Source of the DNA: Oscillatoriales cyanobacterium
GTDB lineage: Bacteria > Cyanobacteriota > Cyanobacteriia > Cyanobacteriales > Microcoleaceae
DNA length: 64,000 bases
Assembly (NCBI GenBank): GCA_004292955.1
Contig: RDXX01000035.1
Span: 1-64,000, forward strand
Direction of reading: 5' to 3'
Each line of letters begins with the position of its first letter. The stretch's first letter is position 1. This document shows, one piece after another, positions 37,123-46,386 of this stretch. The position numbers and the translations under genes are program-made. The notes below the pieces were generated by a model. It saw nothing but the letters and a program-made list of their open reading frames with translations. It was not told the DNA's origin and did no database searches.

Positions 37123-37536
37123 ATGGATCTCAAACAAGTTGCGAAAGACACCGCTAAGGTGCTGGCAAGTTACCTAACCTATCAATCCGTGCGGATTGTT
37201 GTAGCTCAGTTGAGCGAAACCAATCCTCCTCTGGCAATCTGGCTGAATGACTTTTCCACCAAGGGCAAAATCCAAGATGGAGAAGCTTACATTGAGGAAC
37301 TGCTGAGGGAAAATCAAGATTTAGGATTTCGGATCATGACGGTGCGAGAATATCTGGCGCACGATGTGACGGAATTTTTGCCAGAAATGGTTTGTACTGG
37401 CATTCAACAGGCGAATATGGAACACAGACGCCAGCATTTGGAGCGAATTACGCAGCTTAATTGGTCTGTGGCTAGCAGCAATCCTGAAACATCCTCAATA
37501 GATTCTGAACCGAATCTGGATAATTTGTCGAGTTAA
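37123..37536 (+). CDS. rbcX: RuBisCO assembly chaperone RbcX
   Basis: 137-residue dimeric helical chaperone that clamps the C-terminal tail of RbcL and helps it form the octamer. The helices [20 protein letters not shown] and [20 protein letters not shown] are family signatures. GAGGGAGC precedes the ATG. It sits between rbcL and rbcS, the usual place in filamentous cyanobacteria. The C-terminal 20 residues are variable and Ser/Asn-rich as in homologues. Confidence 0.97.
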   Translation: MDLKQVAKDTAKVLASYLTYQSVRIVVAQLSETNPPLAIWLNDFSTKGKIQDGEAYIEELLRENQDLGFRIMTVREYLAHDVTEFLPEMVCTGIQQANMEHRRQHLERITQLNWSVASSNPETSSIDSEPNLDNLSS

Positions 37537-37582
37537 TCGATCGCACTTGGCGAATCGAACACACACCTTAGAGATACAAAAA

Positions 37583-37918
37583 ATGAAGACTTTACCTAAA
37601 GAGCGTCGTTACGAAACTCTGTCATATTTGCCCCCGCTGACAGACGCCCAAATTGCCAAGCAACTGCAATACATCTTGGATCAAGGCTATATTCCCGGCG
37701 TAGAATTCAACGAAACCTCTGCCGCTGAAATGCGCTACTGGACATTGTGGAAGTTGCCTTTGTTTGGTGCTCGCAGCGTCCAAGAAATCATGACTGAAGT
37801 TCAAGCTTGCCGCTCTGAAAACCCCACCTGCTACATCCGCGTCATGGGTTTTGACAACGTGAAGCAGTGCCAAGTGCTGAGCTTCATCGTGCACAAGCCT
37901 AACACCAGAGGCTACTAA
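37583..37918 (+). CDS. rbcS: RuBisCO small subunit
   Basis: 111 residues from ATG 37583; twelve in-frame upstream codons do not match the family. The opening [20 protein letters not shown] and the segment [12 protein letters not shown] are diagnostic, and the chain ends [10 protein letters not shown]. Caps the RbcL octamer and is needed for high activity. Last gene of the operon, followed by a strong terminator. Confidence 0.99.
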   Translation: MKTLPKERRYETLSYLPPLTDAQIAKQLQYILDQGYIPGVEFNETSAAEMRYWTLWKLPLFGARSVQEIMTEVQACRSENPTCYIRVMGFDNVKQCQVLSFIVHKPNTRGY

Positions 37919-37961
37919 GCTTTAACAACTCTATTTTGTAGAGAAAAAGCTAGCTAAAAAT

Positions 37962-37995
37962 TGAGGCGTGGGAATTCTCCCCGCCTCATTTTTTT
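37962..37995 (+). terminator. Terminator of the rbcLXS operon
   Basis: TGAGGCGTGGG pairs with CCCCGCCTCA around a 6-base loop, followed by TTTTTTT. Confidence 0.85.
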
Positions 37996-38004
37996 GTGCA
38001 GAAG

Positions 38005-38057
38005 ACTCGGCGGTTGAAACCGCCTCTGTACATATAAAAGCTGCTTCCGCCGTTTCA
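38005..38057. repeat. GGCGGTTGAAACCGCC palindrome
   Basis: A 16-bp perfect palindrome followed by a degenerate second arm (TTCCGCCGTTTCAAG). Same family as 10664-10719. Confidence 0.7.
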
Positions 38058-38068
38058 AGATTGGATTG

Positions 38069-38704
38069 TTAGAGCTTGCAAATAGCTTTGAACACTTGCA
38101 GCAACACAACTGAAGATTCTGGTTCCATCAGATTTAGCAAAGGCATTAACTGATAGGTGGGCGGATTTCCACGACGGATATTGACAAACTGATATTCCAT
38201 TCCATTGGTTGTCAAACCCCAGATTGCGTCTTGATATTTTAAATTTTGATAAGCATAGGTAAGCAATTGGGATAAACCCATAAATGCGTTGATTCCTGAA
38301 TTTTTAGTTTCAATCACTAAAACCCAAAAAGATGTTTCACTTCTTAATGATTTTAATTTATTGACTGCCAAAATATCAAACCGCCCTTTAATGATTATGT
38401 CTTCATCTTCAATGCTAATTTCGGCAATGTCTTGTTCTAGACTAATTTTAATAGGTGGGCGGTAGAAGCCAGCTAATCGCATTAAGGGAAAAGTAGTCAG
38501 AGCTTGTACCAATCCTTCAGAAACGCGATCGGTAGAGATGTAGTCATCGAAGTCATCCCGGATTTGTATAAGTTCCTGCTGTTCGTGTTCTGTTATATCT
38601 TCAAGGGATAACAGCGAGGTAAATGAGCTGTTGTAGTGCTTTTGTAAGCCGAAAAGACGGTGGACTTCTCCTAATGTTAAGTTTTTGGCATTAATAACTG
38701 TCAT
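38069..38704 (-). CDS. Putative restriction-endonuclease-like protein
   Basis: 211 residues from ATG 38704; upstream in-frame codons run into palindromic repeats. The middle shows an acidic strand-turn-strand IIIKGRFDILAVNKL with FWVLVIETKNSGINAFMGLS, which fits the Asp...Glu-x-Lys pattern of PD-(D/E)XK nucleases. The later helix LSQLLTYAYQNLKYQDAIWG resembles type I restriction R-subunit N-terminal domains found alone in cyanobacteria. There are no neighbouring restriction genes. Its biological role is open. Confidence 0.65.
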   Translation of the reverse strand: MTVINAKNLTLGEVHRLFGLQKHYNSSFTSLLSLEDITEHEQQELIQIRDDFDDYISTDRVSEGLVQALTTFPLMRLAGFYRPPIKISLEQDIAEISIEDEDIIIKGRFDILAVNKLKSLRSETSFWVLVIETKNSGINAFMGLSQLLTYAYQNLKYQDAIWGLTTNGMEYQFVNIRRGNPPTYQLMPLLNLMEPESSVVLLQVFKAICKL

Positions 38705-38756
38705 AATCTTCAAACAAATTAAGTCTCTATTGTAATTATAACATATGCACAAAACT

Positions 38757-38852
38757 AGGTTTGTAGTAAGGACTTCAGTCCTTAAAACCGAGGCTGAAAG
38801 GACTAAAGTCCTCACTACGAACTTGAAAGGACTAAAGTCCTCACTACGAACC
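38757..38852. repeat. CTTTAG-type palindromic repeat cluster
   Basis: One left arm (TTGTAGTAAGGACTTCAGTCC) and two right arms (GGACTAAAGTCCTCACTACG) in a row. The last arm abuts the stop codon of the next minus-strand gene. Confidence 0.85.
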
Positions 38853-39085
38853 TAATCTATCTGCTCCACTACAACTCCATCAACTATTTCATAACCCCAG
38901 CTAGAATTTCTGGCTGCAAGTTGTTTAGCCATGTCGTATTCGCCCAAAATACAAAGCTCTATTAACTGCTGAAAACCTGAATTTTTCTCGCGCTGCAATC
39001 TTTCCTGACGCAGCTTTTCTCTTTCTGGATTAGAAGGATTTGGGCGCTCACTTCCCAGCGGATTGATATCGCTAATTCGTTTCAT
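38852..39085 (-). CDS. Small protein sharing a C-terminal motif with its upstream neighbour
   Basis: 77 residues, highly charged. The last 25 residues, AARNSSWGYEIVDGVVVEQ, closely match the end of the 407-residue protein coded 10 bp upstream (AANPEWGYEILDGEIVES). The first 35 residues are Arg/Glu/Pro-rich and likely disordered. The two genes are transcribed together. The shared tail may be a binding or processing tag. No function known. Confidence 0.6.
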   Translation of the reverse strand: MKRISDINPLGSERPNPSNPEREKLRQERLQREKNSGFQQLIELCILGEYDMAKQLAARNSSWGYEIVDGVVVEQID

Positions 39086-39095
39086 TTTAGCCTCA

Positions 39096-40319
39096 TTAAA
39101 AAGGGATAGATTCTACAATTTCACCGTCAAGAATTTCATAGCCCCATTCTGGATTAGCAGCAATTTGTTTTTCAACTATACTTCGACCGAGAGAAGTTTG
39201 GTAAGCTTTTTGTAAAAACGAAATACTCGGGATTTCGTCTGTAGTTGGTGGCTGTTGTTGTTCGATTTTTGGCGGTTCAGGAATTGGTTCAGATGTGGAT
39301 TGATTCAGGGCAAATTGCGGCGCGATCGCCCCTAATTTATTCATCACGCTTTCTTTGGTAATTTGCGGTCTTTCGTTGAAGGAAGACGGTAAATATGCGG
39401 TTTCTACCCCTTGGTTTTTGGCTTTGAGCGCATCGTCCGCAATTCGATCGCACTTTCGCAAAAAACCCTCCCACAAATCCTTCCCCAAAACCGGGTTTCT
39501 CAAATCAGCGCGGGCTTTAGATACCGCTGCTTCCAGCGGTTCGCCCTTGTGCACGTAATACTGAATTCGCTCCTCCTCAAACGCCGGATAAGGCACTTCC
39601 GGCTCAATTTCCCACTCCCGCTTAACTTTCTGACTTTCTCCTAAAGGAATTCCGGCGATAAACTCGTCCCAAAAAGTCGAAGTTAAGCCCTTTGTCATGC
39701 TATCAATAATTTTAAAAGCCCATCCCGAAGGATTGCCAAACCATAAGTTATGCTGTCTGGCATATTCTTCTAAAGCTCGCTGAAAGTTATGCAGTTCTTC
39801 TTGGGAATTCCAAGGCCCGCTAAATCGGTAATTTGGATTGACTGCAACCGCTATTTGCTGGCGGGGTTGCCCGAAAAATTTGTCAGTTTTAACTGCACGC
39901 TCTGGGGGGTAAGTTTCGGTGAATATTTCTAGAGGAAGATTGTTGTTTTCGCGGCTTGTTTGTGTTATGCTATCGCCGGAAGTAGGTGTCAACAAGTTAT
40001 TAAATTTTTCCTCGAAGGCGTCAATATCCGCCCAGAGTTCGAGAGTGTCGGTGTTGGGATTTGTGGATTTTGCTTTCAGGAGCGATCGCACTTTCAGCAG
40101 CCGTATCGCTAATTCCTGTTCTTCGCGATTTAAACCAGTAGCTTTTTCAATTTCGCTGCTGTTAGTTTTCACCCATTCGCCCGAGTTAGACTGTTGTGTT
40201 TGCCATTGCAACAATTGGCACAGAAAAATGCTCGCCGCGACTCCGCCAGTAATTTTGCCTAGTGTCGGATAGTAGATGGCGGGATTTCCGAGATTTCCTA
40301 AAAATATTCCTATTTTCAT
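39096..40319 (-). CDS. Unknown protein with N-terminal winged helix, replication-protein-like
   Basis: 407 residues. The first 100 residues (GKITGGVAASIFLCQLLQWQ, EWVKTNSSEIEKATGLNREE, QELAIRLLKVRSLL) resemble the winged-helix domain found in plasmid and phage replication or primosome proteins. A poorly conserved proline-rich middle follows, with FWDEFIAGIPLGESQK. A Gln/Pro-rich stretch (PPKIEQQQPPTTDEIPS) precedes the tail motif shared with the next gene. It may derive from an integrated element, but no other phage or plasmid genes are near. Confidence 0.55.
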   Translation of the reverse strand: MKIGIFLGNLGNPAIYYPTLGKITGGVAASIFLCQLLQWQTQQSNSGEWVKTNSSEIEKATGLNREEQELAIRLLKVRSLLKAKSTNPNTDTLELWADIDAFEEKFNNLLTPTSGDSITQTSRENNNLPLEIFTETYPPERAVKTDKFFGQPRQQIAVAVNPNYRFSGPWNSQEELHNFQRALEEYARQHNLWFGNPSGWAFKIIDSMTKGLTSTFWDEFIAGIPLGESQKVKREWEIEPEVPYPAFEEERIQYYVHKGEPLEAAVSKARADLRNPVLGKDLWEGFLRKCDRIADDALKAKNQGVETAYLPSSFNERPQITKESVMNKLGAIAPQFALNQSTSEPIPEPPKIEQQQPPTTDEIPSISFLQKAYQTSLGRSIVEKQIAANPEWGYEILDGEIVESIPF

Positions 40320-40336
40320 GTTTGATATTCCTAATT

Positions 40337-40398
40337 CCCTTAAATTGTAGGGTGCGCCATCAGCACCTTACCCTTAAATTGTAGGGTGCGCCATCAGC
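40337..40398. repeat. 34-bp direct repeat (TTGTAGGGTGCGCCATCAGC)
   Basis: Two copies in tandem in the 254-bp gap, which otherwise holds only AT-rich sequence and HIP1-like sites. Confidence 0.75.
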
Positions 40399-40573
40399 GC
40401 CGAGATCTCCACTAAAGTAGCATCAAAAAACTTAAGATTTTCTTTAAGCTTCTGTCTATTCCTGACTGAATGGAGTTTCTAGAGGAAAGACGGGGATCGC
40501 TTGTGCGATCGCCTGATTGACAGAACCGAGTTAAACGTAATAATAAATTATTTACTGTACATTTCCCCCCAAA

Positions 40574-40840
40574 ATGAATCCAGAACGTCAAGAGGCTTAT
40601 TTGAACTTGATCGAGCGAGTGCTTACCTGTCCCAACGGTCAAGAACCAGAGGTTTTAAGTTCCTGTTCCGATTTAATAGATGCGGGATTTGTGCAGATGC
40701 TAATCCAGATATCAGCTTCAATGGCCCGGGAAGGTGACGAAGATACTGCTAATTTTTTAGTGCAACTTGCTCGCTTGCTGGGGAAATCTTTGGGTTTGTC
40801 ACCGGATGTCGTGCCCGCTAGCTACAGCCGCGCACAGTGA
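40574..40840 (+). CDS. Stand-alone N-terminal domain of a cyanobacterial CHAT/TPR-type protein
   Basis: 88 residues: ERQEAYLNLIERVLTCPNGQ, EPEVLSSCSDLIDAGFVQML, then EGDEDTANFLVQLARLLGKS. This pattern is, to my memory, the small helical domain at the start of many cyanobacterial CHAT-domain or tetratricopeptide proteins. Here a stop follows and none of the next 100 bp continues it. It is either a free-standing domain or the stump of a deleted large gene. Confidence 0.55.
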   Translation: MNPERQEAYLNLIERVLTCPNGQEPEVLSSCSDLIDAGFVQMLIQISASMAREGDEDTANFLVQLARLLGKSLGLSPDVVPASYSRAQ

Positions 40841-40935
40841 TAGATAAAAGTACGCGCAGCGTAGCTATCCCCTACGCAATCCCCTCGTTGTATCATGTTT
40901 TGGGAAATCGGGGAATCTTAACTCCATCGATACCT

Positions 40936-41310
40936 TTACAACTGATATTCAAGAGGCTCGCAAAAATCATTTACCCCAGTTTTAAATACATAAATAATCA
41001 CCGATGTCACCAAAATCTGCGGGCAAGTTTTGGCAGCAACTAAATCTCTAAAAGCAGCATTCAATTGTCCGTTTATCAACTCTTCTTTTACCTCAGATTT
41101 GCAAATAGCAACGCGGCATCTTTTTGCCAATCCATCCAACCAGTTTTCAGAGATATTCGGTTCTTGTCCAGCTTGAATTGCTAGAGAAATAGCTGCATCT
41201 TCGATGTTGCCTTCACAATCTTCGATTTCGTCTAGGGCTTTGAGGGCTGCGGGATATTCCGCTAATTGCGATCGAAATTGGGCAATTTCTTGTGAGGTAA
41301 TAATCACCAT
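40936..41310 (-). CDS. Conserved cyanobacterial protein of unknown function
   Basis: 124 residues, helical, acidic in the first half (LDEIEDCEGNIEDAAISLAI) and with a hydrophobic segment in ILVTSVIIYVFKTGV that may pack in a core rather than span a membrane. No catalytic motif. It lies alone, followed by a 290-bp gap in which I see no gene. Confidence 0.6.
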   Translation of the reverse strand: MVIITSQEIAQFRSQLAEYPAALKALDEIEDCEGNIEDAAISLAIQAGQEPNISENWLDGLAKRCRVAICKSEVKEELINGQLNAAFRDLVAAKTCPQILVTSVIIYVFKTGVNDFCEPLEYQL

Positions 41311-41599
41311 AAGATTTTCTTGTGTTTTCGGCTCGCGGATATGTTTAGCAGTTAAAGTTGGTATTATAGCATTTTTTGGTTGAGGTTGGGATTGCGCGAT
41401 CGAACTTAATTACATTTGCAATTAATTGTTGCCACTTCGCAATAGCCCGCCTGGAGGTTAAATCCTCATCTAAAAGCAGAAGTCAGGGCGATGAAGCCTG
41501 ATGTTAAAATTGATTAGTTTCCTCTGTAATTGCGAAGTTTGTGAATTAATCGCAGACTTTAGCTGATAAATATGTCATTGACAAAAGAGTGACTGAATA

Positions 41600-42097
41600 T
41601 CAAGACTGCAACCACTTCATAAACTTATCCGTCGCAGTGCCGATAGACTCTCCCACCTGTTTCTTCAAACGCCACCGCCCAAAAGCTTGTTCGTAATCTT
41701 CCCCTTCAGTTTGATAAACATTCCAAGCATTCAGCGACAATCCCAATCCCCAGGTTAGTAAAATGAAGAGTGACCAAGAAAGCTCGTGGGATCCTGCTAG
41801 ATTAAACAAAACTAAAAAAGTATTGACAATGCCGTATTTTGTCAAGTTTTTTCGCAATTTGCCGCGACGGTAAGAGTTAAAAACCAGCTTTTCCTGAAAT
41901 TCACCTCTAGTGGCTAACCATTGCTGTTCCGCCGCCACGATATCCTGTTCGGAAATGCCTAATTCCGCCCCAATCTCGAAAAGCTGCACTCGGGAAAGTT
42001 CGCCGTCATCTTGTCGCCGTGCGATCGCAAGCTGTAAAATACCTTGGGCATCCTCAGCACCGTAAATTTGATTTATTTGACTGTCATTGGTCGCCAT
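41600..42097 (-). CDS. 2TM-domain membrane protein
   Basis: 165 residues. The first half is soluble and helical (RRQDDGELSRVQLFEIGAEL, a helix-turn-helix-like unit also seen before 2TM domains). Two membrane segments, about 100-115 and 121-137 (YGIVNTFLVLFNLAG and WSLFILLTWGLGLSLNAW), form the hairpin typical of 2TM proteins, and the end is basic. Function unknown; some relatives are fused to histidine kinases. Confidence 0.75.
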   Translation of the reverse strand: MATNDSQINQIYGAEDAQGILQLAIARRQDDGELSRVQLFEIGAELGISEQDIVAAEQQWLATRGEFQEKLVFNSYRRGKLRKNLTKYGIVNTFLVLFNLAGSHELSWSLFILLTWGLGLSLNAWNVYQTEGEDYEQAFGRWRLKKQVGESIGTATDKFMKWLQS

Positions 42098-42215
42098 ATA
42101 ATAAGTTTCCTATAATTCCTGATATCCTTTCTATGATAGAGACAAGCGCTGTTAAACGGTAGGTGGTGCCATTGGCGGATTTCAACACCCGGAAACTGCC
42201 GAAAGTCGATCGAAC

Positions 42216-42356
42216 GGGCAAGATGCCCATTCCACAAGATAATTGATTAGTTGTGGAACAGGCATCTTGCCTGTTGCTGCTGTATTGTGGAACAGGCATC
42301 TTGCCTGTTGCTGCTGTATTGTGGAACAGGCATCTTGCCTGTTGCTGCTATTGTGG
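42216..42356. repeat. Palindromic tandem repeat (GGCATCTTGCC type, 34-bp period)
   Basis: One inverted copy (GGGCAAGATGCCCATTCCAC) followed by three direct copies of TGTGGAACAGGCATCTTGCC at 42252, 42286 and 42320. The same family recurs at 61731-61797. It fills the gap between the 2TM gene and the PQQ gene. Confidence 0.9.
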
Positions 42357-42368
42357 AAAATATCAATT

Positions 42369-43967
42369 CTAACCCAAAGTATACATCCAGCCATCCCGGG
42401 CGCAAATCCTCACAAGCCCATCCCAAACAACAGGTGTCGCCTCAAACGATAAACCCGGCTTAAATCTACCCGATTCTTTTACCTTCAAACGGTAAAACTC
42501 GCCCTTAGCATTTTTCAAAGCATTCTTATCCCCCGACTTCGCTCGTTCCCACTTCAACTCAAACAAATAAACACCATTATATCCCGCACTAATTAGTTTA
42601 TTGCCATCAGTAAATATCGGAGTAGAAATCGAAGAACCAATCTCCTTTTTAAACACGATTACCGGAGTATCGTAAGACTGATTTCGCCAAGGTACAGCAT
42701 TCTTTTTACCTGTAATCGTATCTTGGGAACCGATGTACAAATTGCCATCGATCGCATTTGTGGCAAATAGCGCTGGAAATCCCCCAGGATTGTACTCATC
42801 ATTCAACGCCACCGAACCGATTATTCCGCCTTCCCAGCCTGAAAGTCGGCGATTTCCGGTTGGCAAAAACCATTCGACGCTGGCATTCGGTTCTTTGTTC
42901 GGATTTAGTTTGAGGACTCCGCCGTTACCTGCAATGTATTGTTTTTCGATCGCACAAAACAGTTTCCCCGATTTAGATATTACAGCACTTCCATCAATAT
43001 CTGAACCAGTATAGAAATCCCATACTATCTTTTTTGTTTTAATACTTATCCCATAAATATGTCCAGAACCCGCAGCTATAAACAGTCTATCTTTGAGCCG
43101 AGAAGGTGATGATTCTGCTACCAAGTTACCGCCGTGCTTGCTGATATCTCCTGGCGCATAAAGCTGTACTTCCGACAAGATCTGCGGTTGCTTAATTCCT
43201 TGTTTAACTTTAGCTTTGCTGGCAGAACTATTGATAAAATAGCCGATCGCATTTTCCCCCGCATTGAACAACAGGCCATCGCCCAGATACAAAGCACTGC
43301 TATCGTTATCCTGACTGTAGCTGGGCGTTCTCCGGATGTCCAACTTCCACAGTTCCTTACCGGTTCTAAAAGATATTGCCCTAAAACTCGGGACAAGATT
43401 TTTGCCACCACCGCCACTGCGGCTGCCTTGCAAAATCACAATTCTGTTTTCGGCGTTGGCTGTTTTGTCGATATAAATTGTTGAACTTCCTTTAATTATA
43501 TCATCAAATTCATAGCGCCAAACTTCTTTATTTGTCGCCATGTCTATTTTGTGCAAATAGTGGTCAAAAGCACCTATAATTAAATAAGTTTTATCCCGAT
43601 CTCTGGTAATTGTTGGCTGTCCAGTCCAACCGGCACCACTCCAAACTTGAGATTGCCTTCCCAAAAAAGTCCGGCCGCTTCCTAGCTCAAATTTCTTGAT
43701 TAACTTCAAGCCTTTGGGGACACCTCTACCGTAAAACCTGCGCTGGTCATTTCCCAAAAAAGTCGGTACGAATAATTCTACTTCTTGAACTAATTTTTTT
43801 GCCTGTTTTTTGGAGTCACTATTGCTTTTTAATAGAGGCTTGTTAGATGGTTCTGCTTTTTCAGATGGTTCGGATTGGCACTGTTTGAGAATGACAGGAG
43901 GAACTACAACACTCAACAAAAAATGTCCGAGCCGTTGATTGAAATTTCGACGAGATGATAAACTCAT
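42369..43967 (-). CDS. PQQ-binding-like beta-propeller protein, exported
   Basis: 532 residues. The N-terminus SSRRNFNQRLGHFLLSVVVPPVILKQC is a possible twin-arginine signal with a Cys at its end, so it may be a lipoprotein. From about 110 to the end there are seven or so propeller blades with the WRYEFDD/ELWKLDIRR, IVWDFYTGSD and YIGSQDT style of PQQ-like repeats. None of the metal or PQQ ligand residues can be confirmed by eye, so it may be a scaffold rather than a dehydrogenase. It is divergent to the thioredoxin-domain gene. Confidence 0.78.
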   Translation of the reverse strand: MSLSSRRNFNQRLGHFLLSVVVPPVILKQCQSEPSEKAEPSNKPLLKSNSDSKKQAKKLVQEVELFVPTFLGNDQRRFYGRGVPKGLKLIKKFELGSGRTFLGRQSQVWSGAGWTGQPTITRDRDKTYLIIGAFDHYLHKIDMATNKEVWRYEFDDIIKGSSTIYIDKTANAENRIVILQGSRSGGGGKNLVPSFRAISFRTGKELWKLDIRRTPSYSQDNDSSALYLGDGLLFNAGENAIGYFINSSASKAKVKQGIKQPQILSEVQLYAPGDISKHGGNLVAESSPSRLKDRLFIAAGSGHIYGISIKTKKIVWDFYTGSDIDGSAVISKSGKLFCAIEKQYIAGNGGVLKLNPNKEPNASVEWFLPTGNRRLSGWEGGIIGSVALNDEYNPGGFPALFATNAIDGNLYIGSQDTITGKKNAVPWRNQSYDTPVIVFKKEIGSSISTPIFTDGNKLISAGYNGVYLFELKWERAKSGDKNALKNAKGEFYRLKVKESGRFKPGLSFEATPVVWDGLVRICARDGWMYTLG

Positions 43968-44093
43968 TTTATATCGAGATAATCAGTAATAATATTAAAA
44001 CATGATTGTCGCCAAAACTTAACTAAAACATCTCACGCTAAACTGCTAAATAACTGACAAACTTACTCAGCACAAGTTAAATTATCTTTGATT

Positions 44094-46208
44094 ATGGTCA
44101 ACCGTCTTGCTCAATCCCAAAGCCTTTACCTGCGGAAACACGCCGAAAACCCGATCGACTGGTGGCCCTGGTGCGACGAAGCCTTAGAAACGGCCCTGGG
44201 CCAAAATAAACCGATTTTTTTGTCAATTGGCTACTCTAGTTGCCACTGGTGTACAGTGATGGAAGGAGAAGCATTTTCCGATCGCGCGATCGCCGAATAC
44301 ATGAATTCGCAGTTTGTACCGATAAAAGTCGATCGCGAAGAACGCCCGGACATCGACAGCATATATATGCAAGCCTTGCAAATGATGACGGGCCAAGGCG
44401 GTTGGCCTCTCAACGTTTTTCTCACTCCCGACGAGCGAGTTCCCTTCTACGGTGGCACTTATTTCCCCGTAACTCCGCGCTACGGACGCCCCGGATTTTT
44501 AGAAGTGTTGCAATCTATTCGCCGCTTTTACGATACAGAAAAGCGCAAATTGCAAGCCTTCAAAGGAGAAATTTTAGACAACCTCCACCAGTCGGCGCTG
44601 CTGTCAGTAACAACCGCAGAATTAAATCGCGAAGTCTTCCAAAAAGGCTTAGAACTCAATACCGGAATTATTGCCCGGAGTAACCCCGGGCCGAGTTTTC
44701 CAATGATGCCCTATGCTGATTTAGCACTGCGGGGAACGCGCTTTAATTTTGATGCAAAATATGACAGCAAACAAGTCTGCACTCAGCGCGGCTTAGACTT
44801 AGCCTTGGGCGGCATTTACGACCACGTAGCGGGGGGATTTCACCGCTACACGGTTGACGCAACTTGGACTGTGCCGCACTTTGAAAAAATGCTCTACGAT
44901 AACGGTCAAATTGTTGAGTATTTAGCGAATTTGTGGAGCGCGGGAATTGAAGAGCCAGCTTTTGAAAGTGCGATCGCGCGGACAGTAGAATGGTTGAAGC
45001 GAGAAATGACTGCGCCGACTGGCTATTTTTATGCTGCACAGGATGCTGACAGTTTTACCCCCCCAACCCCCCCTTACCAAGGGGGGACAACGGGGGGGTC
45101 TGAGCCGGAAGAAGGAGCGTTTTATGTTTGGACTTACACCGAACTACAAACGCTGTTAACTGTCGAGGAATTTGCTGAAGTTCAAGAAGCGTTTGATATT
45201 AGTCGCAGCGGCAATTTTGAAGGCAAAAATGTATTGCAGCGCCGACATCCGGGAAAATTCAGTACCACGGTAGAAACGGCTTTAGCTAAACTTTTTGCTC
45301 TGCGCTACGGCGGCCATCCAGATACTGTAAAAACCTTTCCGCCAGCGCGGAACAATCAGGAAGCAAAAAACGACAGTTGGCCGGGGAGAATTCCAGCAGT
45401 TACTGACACGAAAATGATTGCGGCTTGGAATAGCTTAATGATTTCGGGTTTGGCGCGGGCGGCGGCTGTTTTTGGGAATTTTGAGTATTTGGAATTGGCT
45501 GTGAAAGCTGCTAATTTTATTTTAGACAATCAGTGGATTGACGGGCGGTTTCAGCGACTCAATTATGACGGACAATCGGCGGTGGCGGCGCAGTCGGAAG
45601 ATTATGCTTTGTTTGTGAAAGCTTTGTTGGATTTGCATCAAGCGAGTTTGATGTTAGGAAACGGGGAATCTGTACAGCAATTGCCGAATTCTCAGTTTTG
45701 GTTGGAGAAAGCTGTGCGGGTGCAAGATGAGTTTGATGAGTTTTTGTGGAGCTTGGAATTGGGCGGGTATTACAATACTGCTAAGGATGCTAGCGGGGAT
45801 TTGTTGGTGCGGGAACGCAGTTATACTGACAATGCTACTCCGGCGGCCAATGGAATTGCGATCGCCTCTTTGGTTCGCTTGGCGCTGCTGGGTCAAAATT
45901 TAGAATATCTCGATCGCGCCCAACAAGCTTTGCAAGCTTTCAGCAGTATTGTCCGAGATAGTCCCCAAGCTTGTCCGAGTCTACTTTCGGCTTTAGATTG
46001 GTACCAGCATTCTACCCTAATTCGCACGTCGCCCGACCAGATTTCTGGATTGATTTCGCGGTATTATCCGACTGCTGTCTGTCAGATTGAGGCTGATTTA
46101 CCTGAAGGTGTTATCGGGTTAGTTTGTGAGTGTTTGACTTGCAAAGAACCTGCGAAAAGCCAAGAGATGCTGTTAGCAGAAATTCTGCACAGTCAAACGC
46201 GAGTATAG
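44094..46208 (+). CDS. Thioredoxin-domain protein, YyaL/SSP411 family (DUF255)
   Basis: 704 residues from ATG 44094. The N-terminal DUF255 domain has the motif SYSSCHWC-like GYSSCHWC (C50, C53) and NPIDWWPW. The rest is an alpha/alpha toroid of the six-hairpin glycosidase type (DNATPAANGIAIASLV near the end). The biochemical role is unsettled in all organisms. Residues about 320-336 (SFTPPTPPYQGGTTGGSE) are encoded by a copy of an intergenic G/C-run repeat inserted in frame; relatives lack this stretch. Confidence 0.88.
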   Translation: MVNRLAQSQSLYLRKHAENPIDWWPWCDEALETALGQNKPIFLSIGYSSCHWCTVMEGEAFSDRAIAEYMNSQFVPIKVDREERPDIDSIYMQALQMMTGQGGWPLNVFLTPDERVPFYGGTYFPVTPRYGRPGFLEVLQSIRRFYDTEKRKLQAFKGEILDNLHQSALLSVTTAELNREVFQKGLELNTGIIARSNPGPSFPMMPYADLALRGTRFNFDAKYDSKQVCTQRGLDLALGGIYDHVAGGFHRYTVDATWTVPHFEKMLYDNGQIVEYLANLWSAGIEEPAFESAIARTVEWLKREMTAPTGYFYAAQDADSFTPPTPPYQGGTTGGSEPEEGAFYVWTYTELQTLLTVEEFAEVQEAFDISRSGNFEGKNVLQRRHPGKFSTTVETALAKLFALRYGGHPDTVKTFPPARNNQEAKNDSWPGRIPAVTDTKMIAAWNSLMISGLARAAAVFGNFEYLELAVKAANFILDNQWIDGRFQRLNYDGQSAVAAQSEDYALFVKALLDLHQASLMLGNGESVQQLPNSQFWLEKAVRVQDEFDEFLWSLELGGYYNTAKDASGDLLVRERSYTDNATPAANGIAIASLVRLALLGQNLEYLDRAQQALQAFSSIVRDSPQACPSLLSALDWYQHSTLIRTSPDQISGLISRYYPTAVCQIEADLPEGVIGLVCECLTCKEPAKSQEMLLAEILHSQTRV
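45056..45101 (+). repeat. Intergenic-type repeat inserted inside a coding sequence
   Basis: ACCCCCCAACCCCCCCTTAC followed by CAAGGGGGGACAACGGGGGG has the same build as the dispersed repeats at 3925-4010 and 4150-4200. It keeps the reading frame and adds about 15 residues. Confidence 0.8.
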
Positions 46209-46212
46209 AAGC

Positions 46213-46386
46213 AGAAGGACTGAAGTCCGAACTATCAAACCTTTAGGGAAAAAGAAGGACTGAAGTCCTTACTACAAACCTTTAGGGAAAAAGAAGGACT
46301 GAAGTCCTTACTACAAACCTTTAGAGAAAAAGAAGGACTGAAGTCCTTACTACAAACTGGTTCGTAGTAAGGACTTTAGTCCTTTC
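46213..46386. repeat. 39-bp tandem array of CTTTAG-type repeats
   Basis: Four units beginning AGAAGGACTGAAGTCC at 46213, 46253, 46292 and 46331, then one inverted arm GGTTCGTAGTAAGGACTTTA at 46359. It follows the stop codon of the thioredoxin-domain gene directly. Confidence 0.9.

Noticed and set aside
42216-42356. Possible CRISPR array (34-bp period)
   Set aside because: The units are contiguous, nearly identical along their full length and have no variable spacers.
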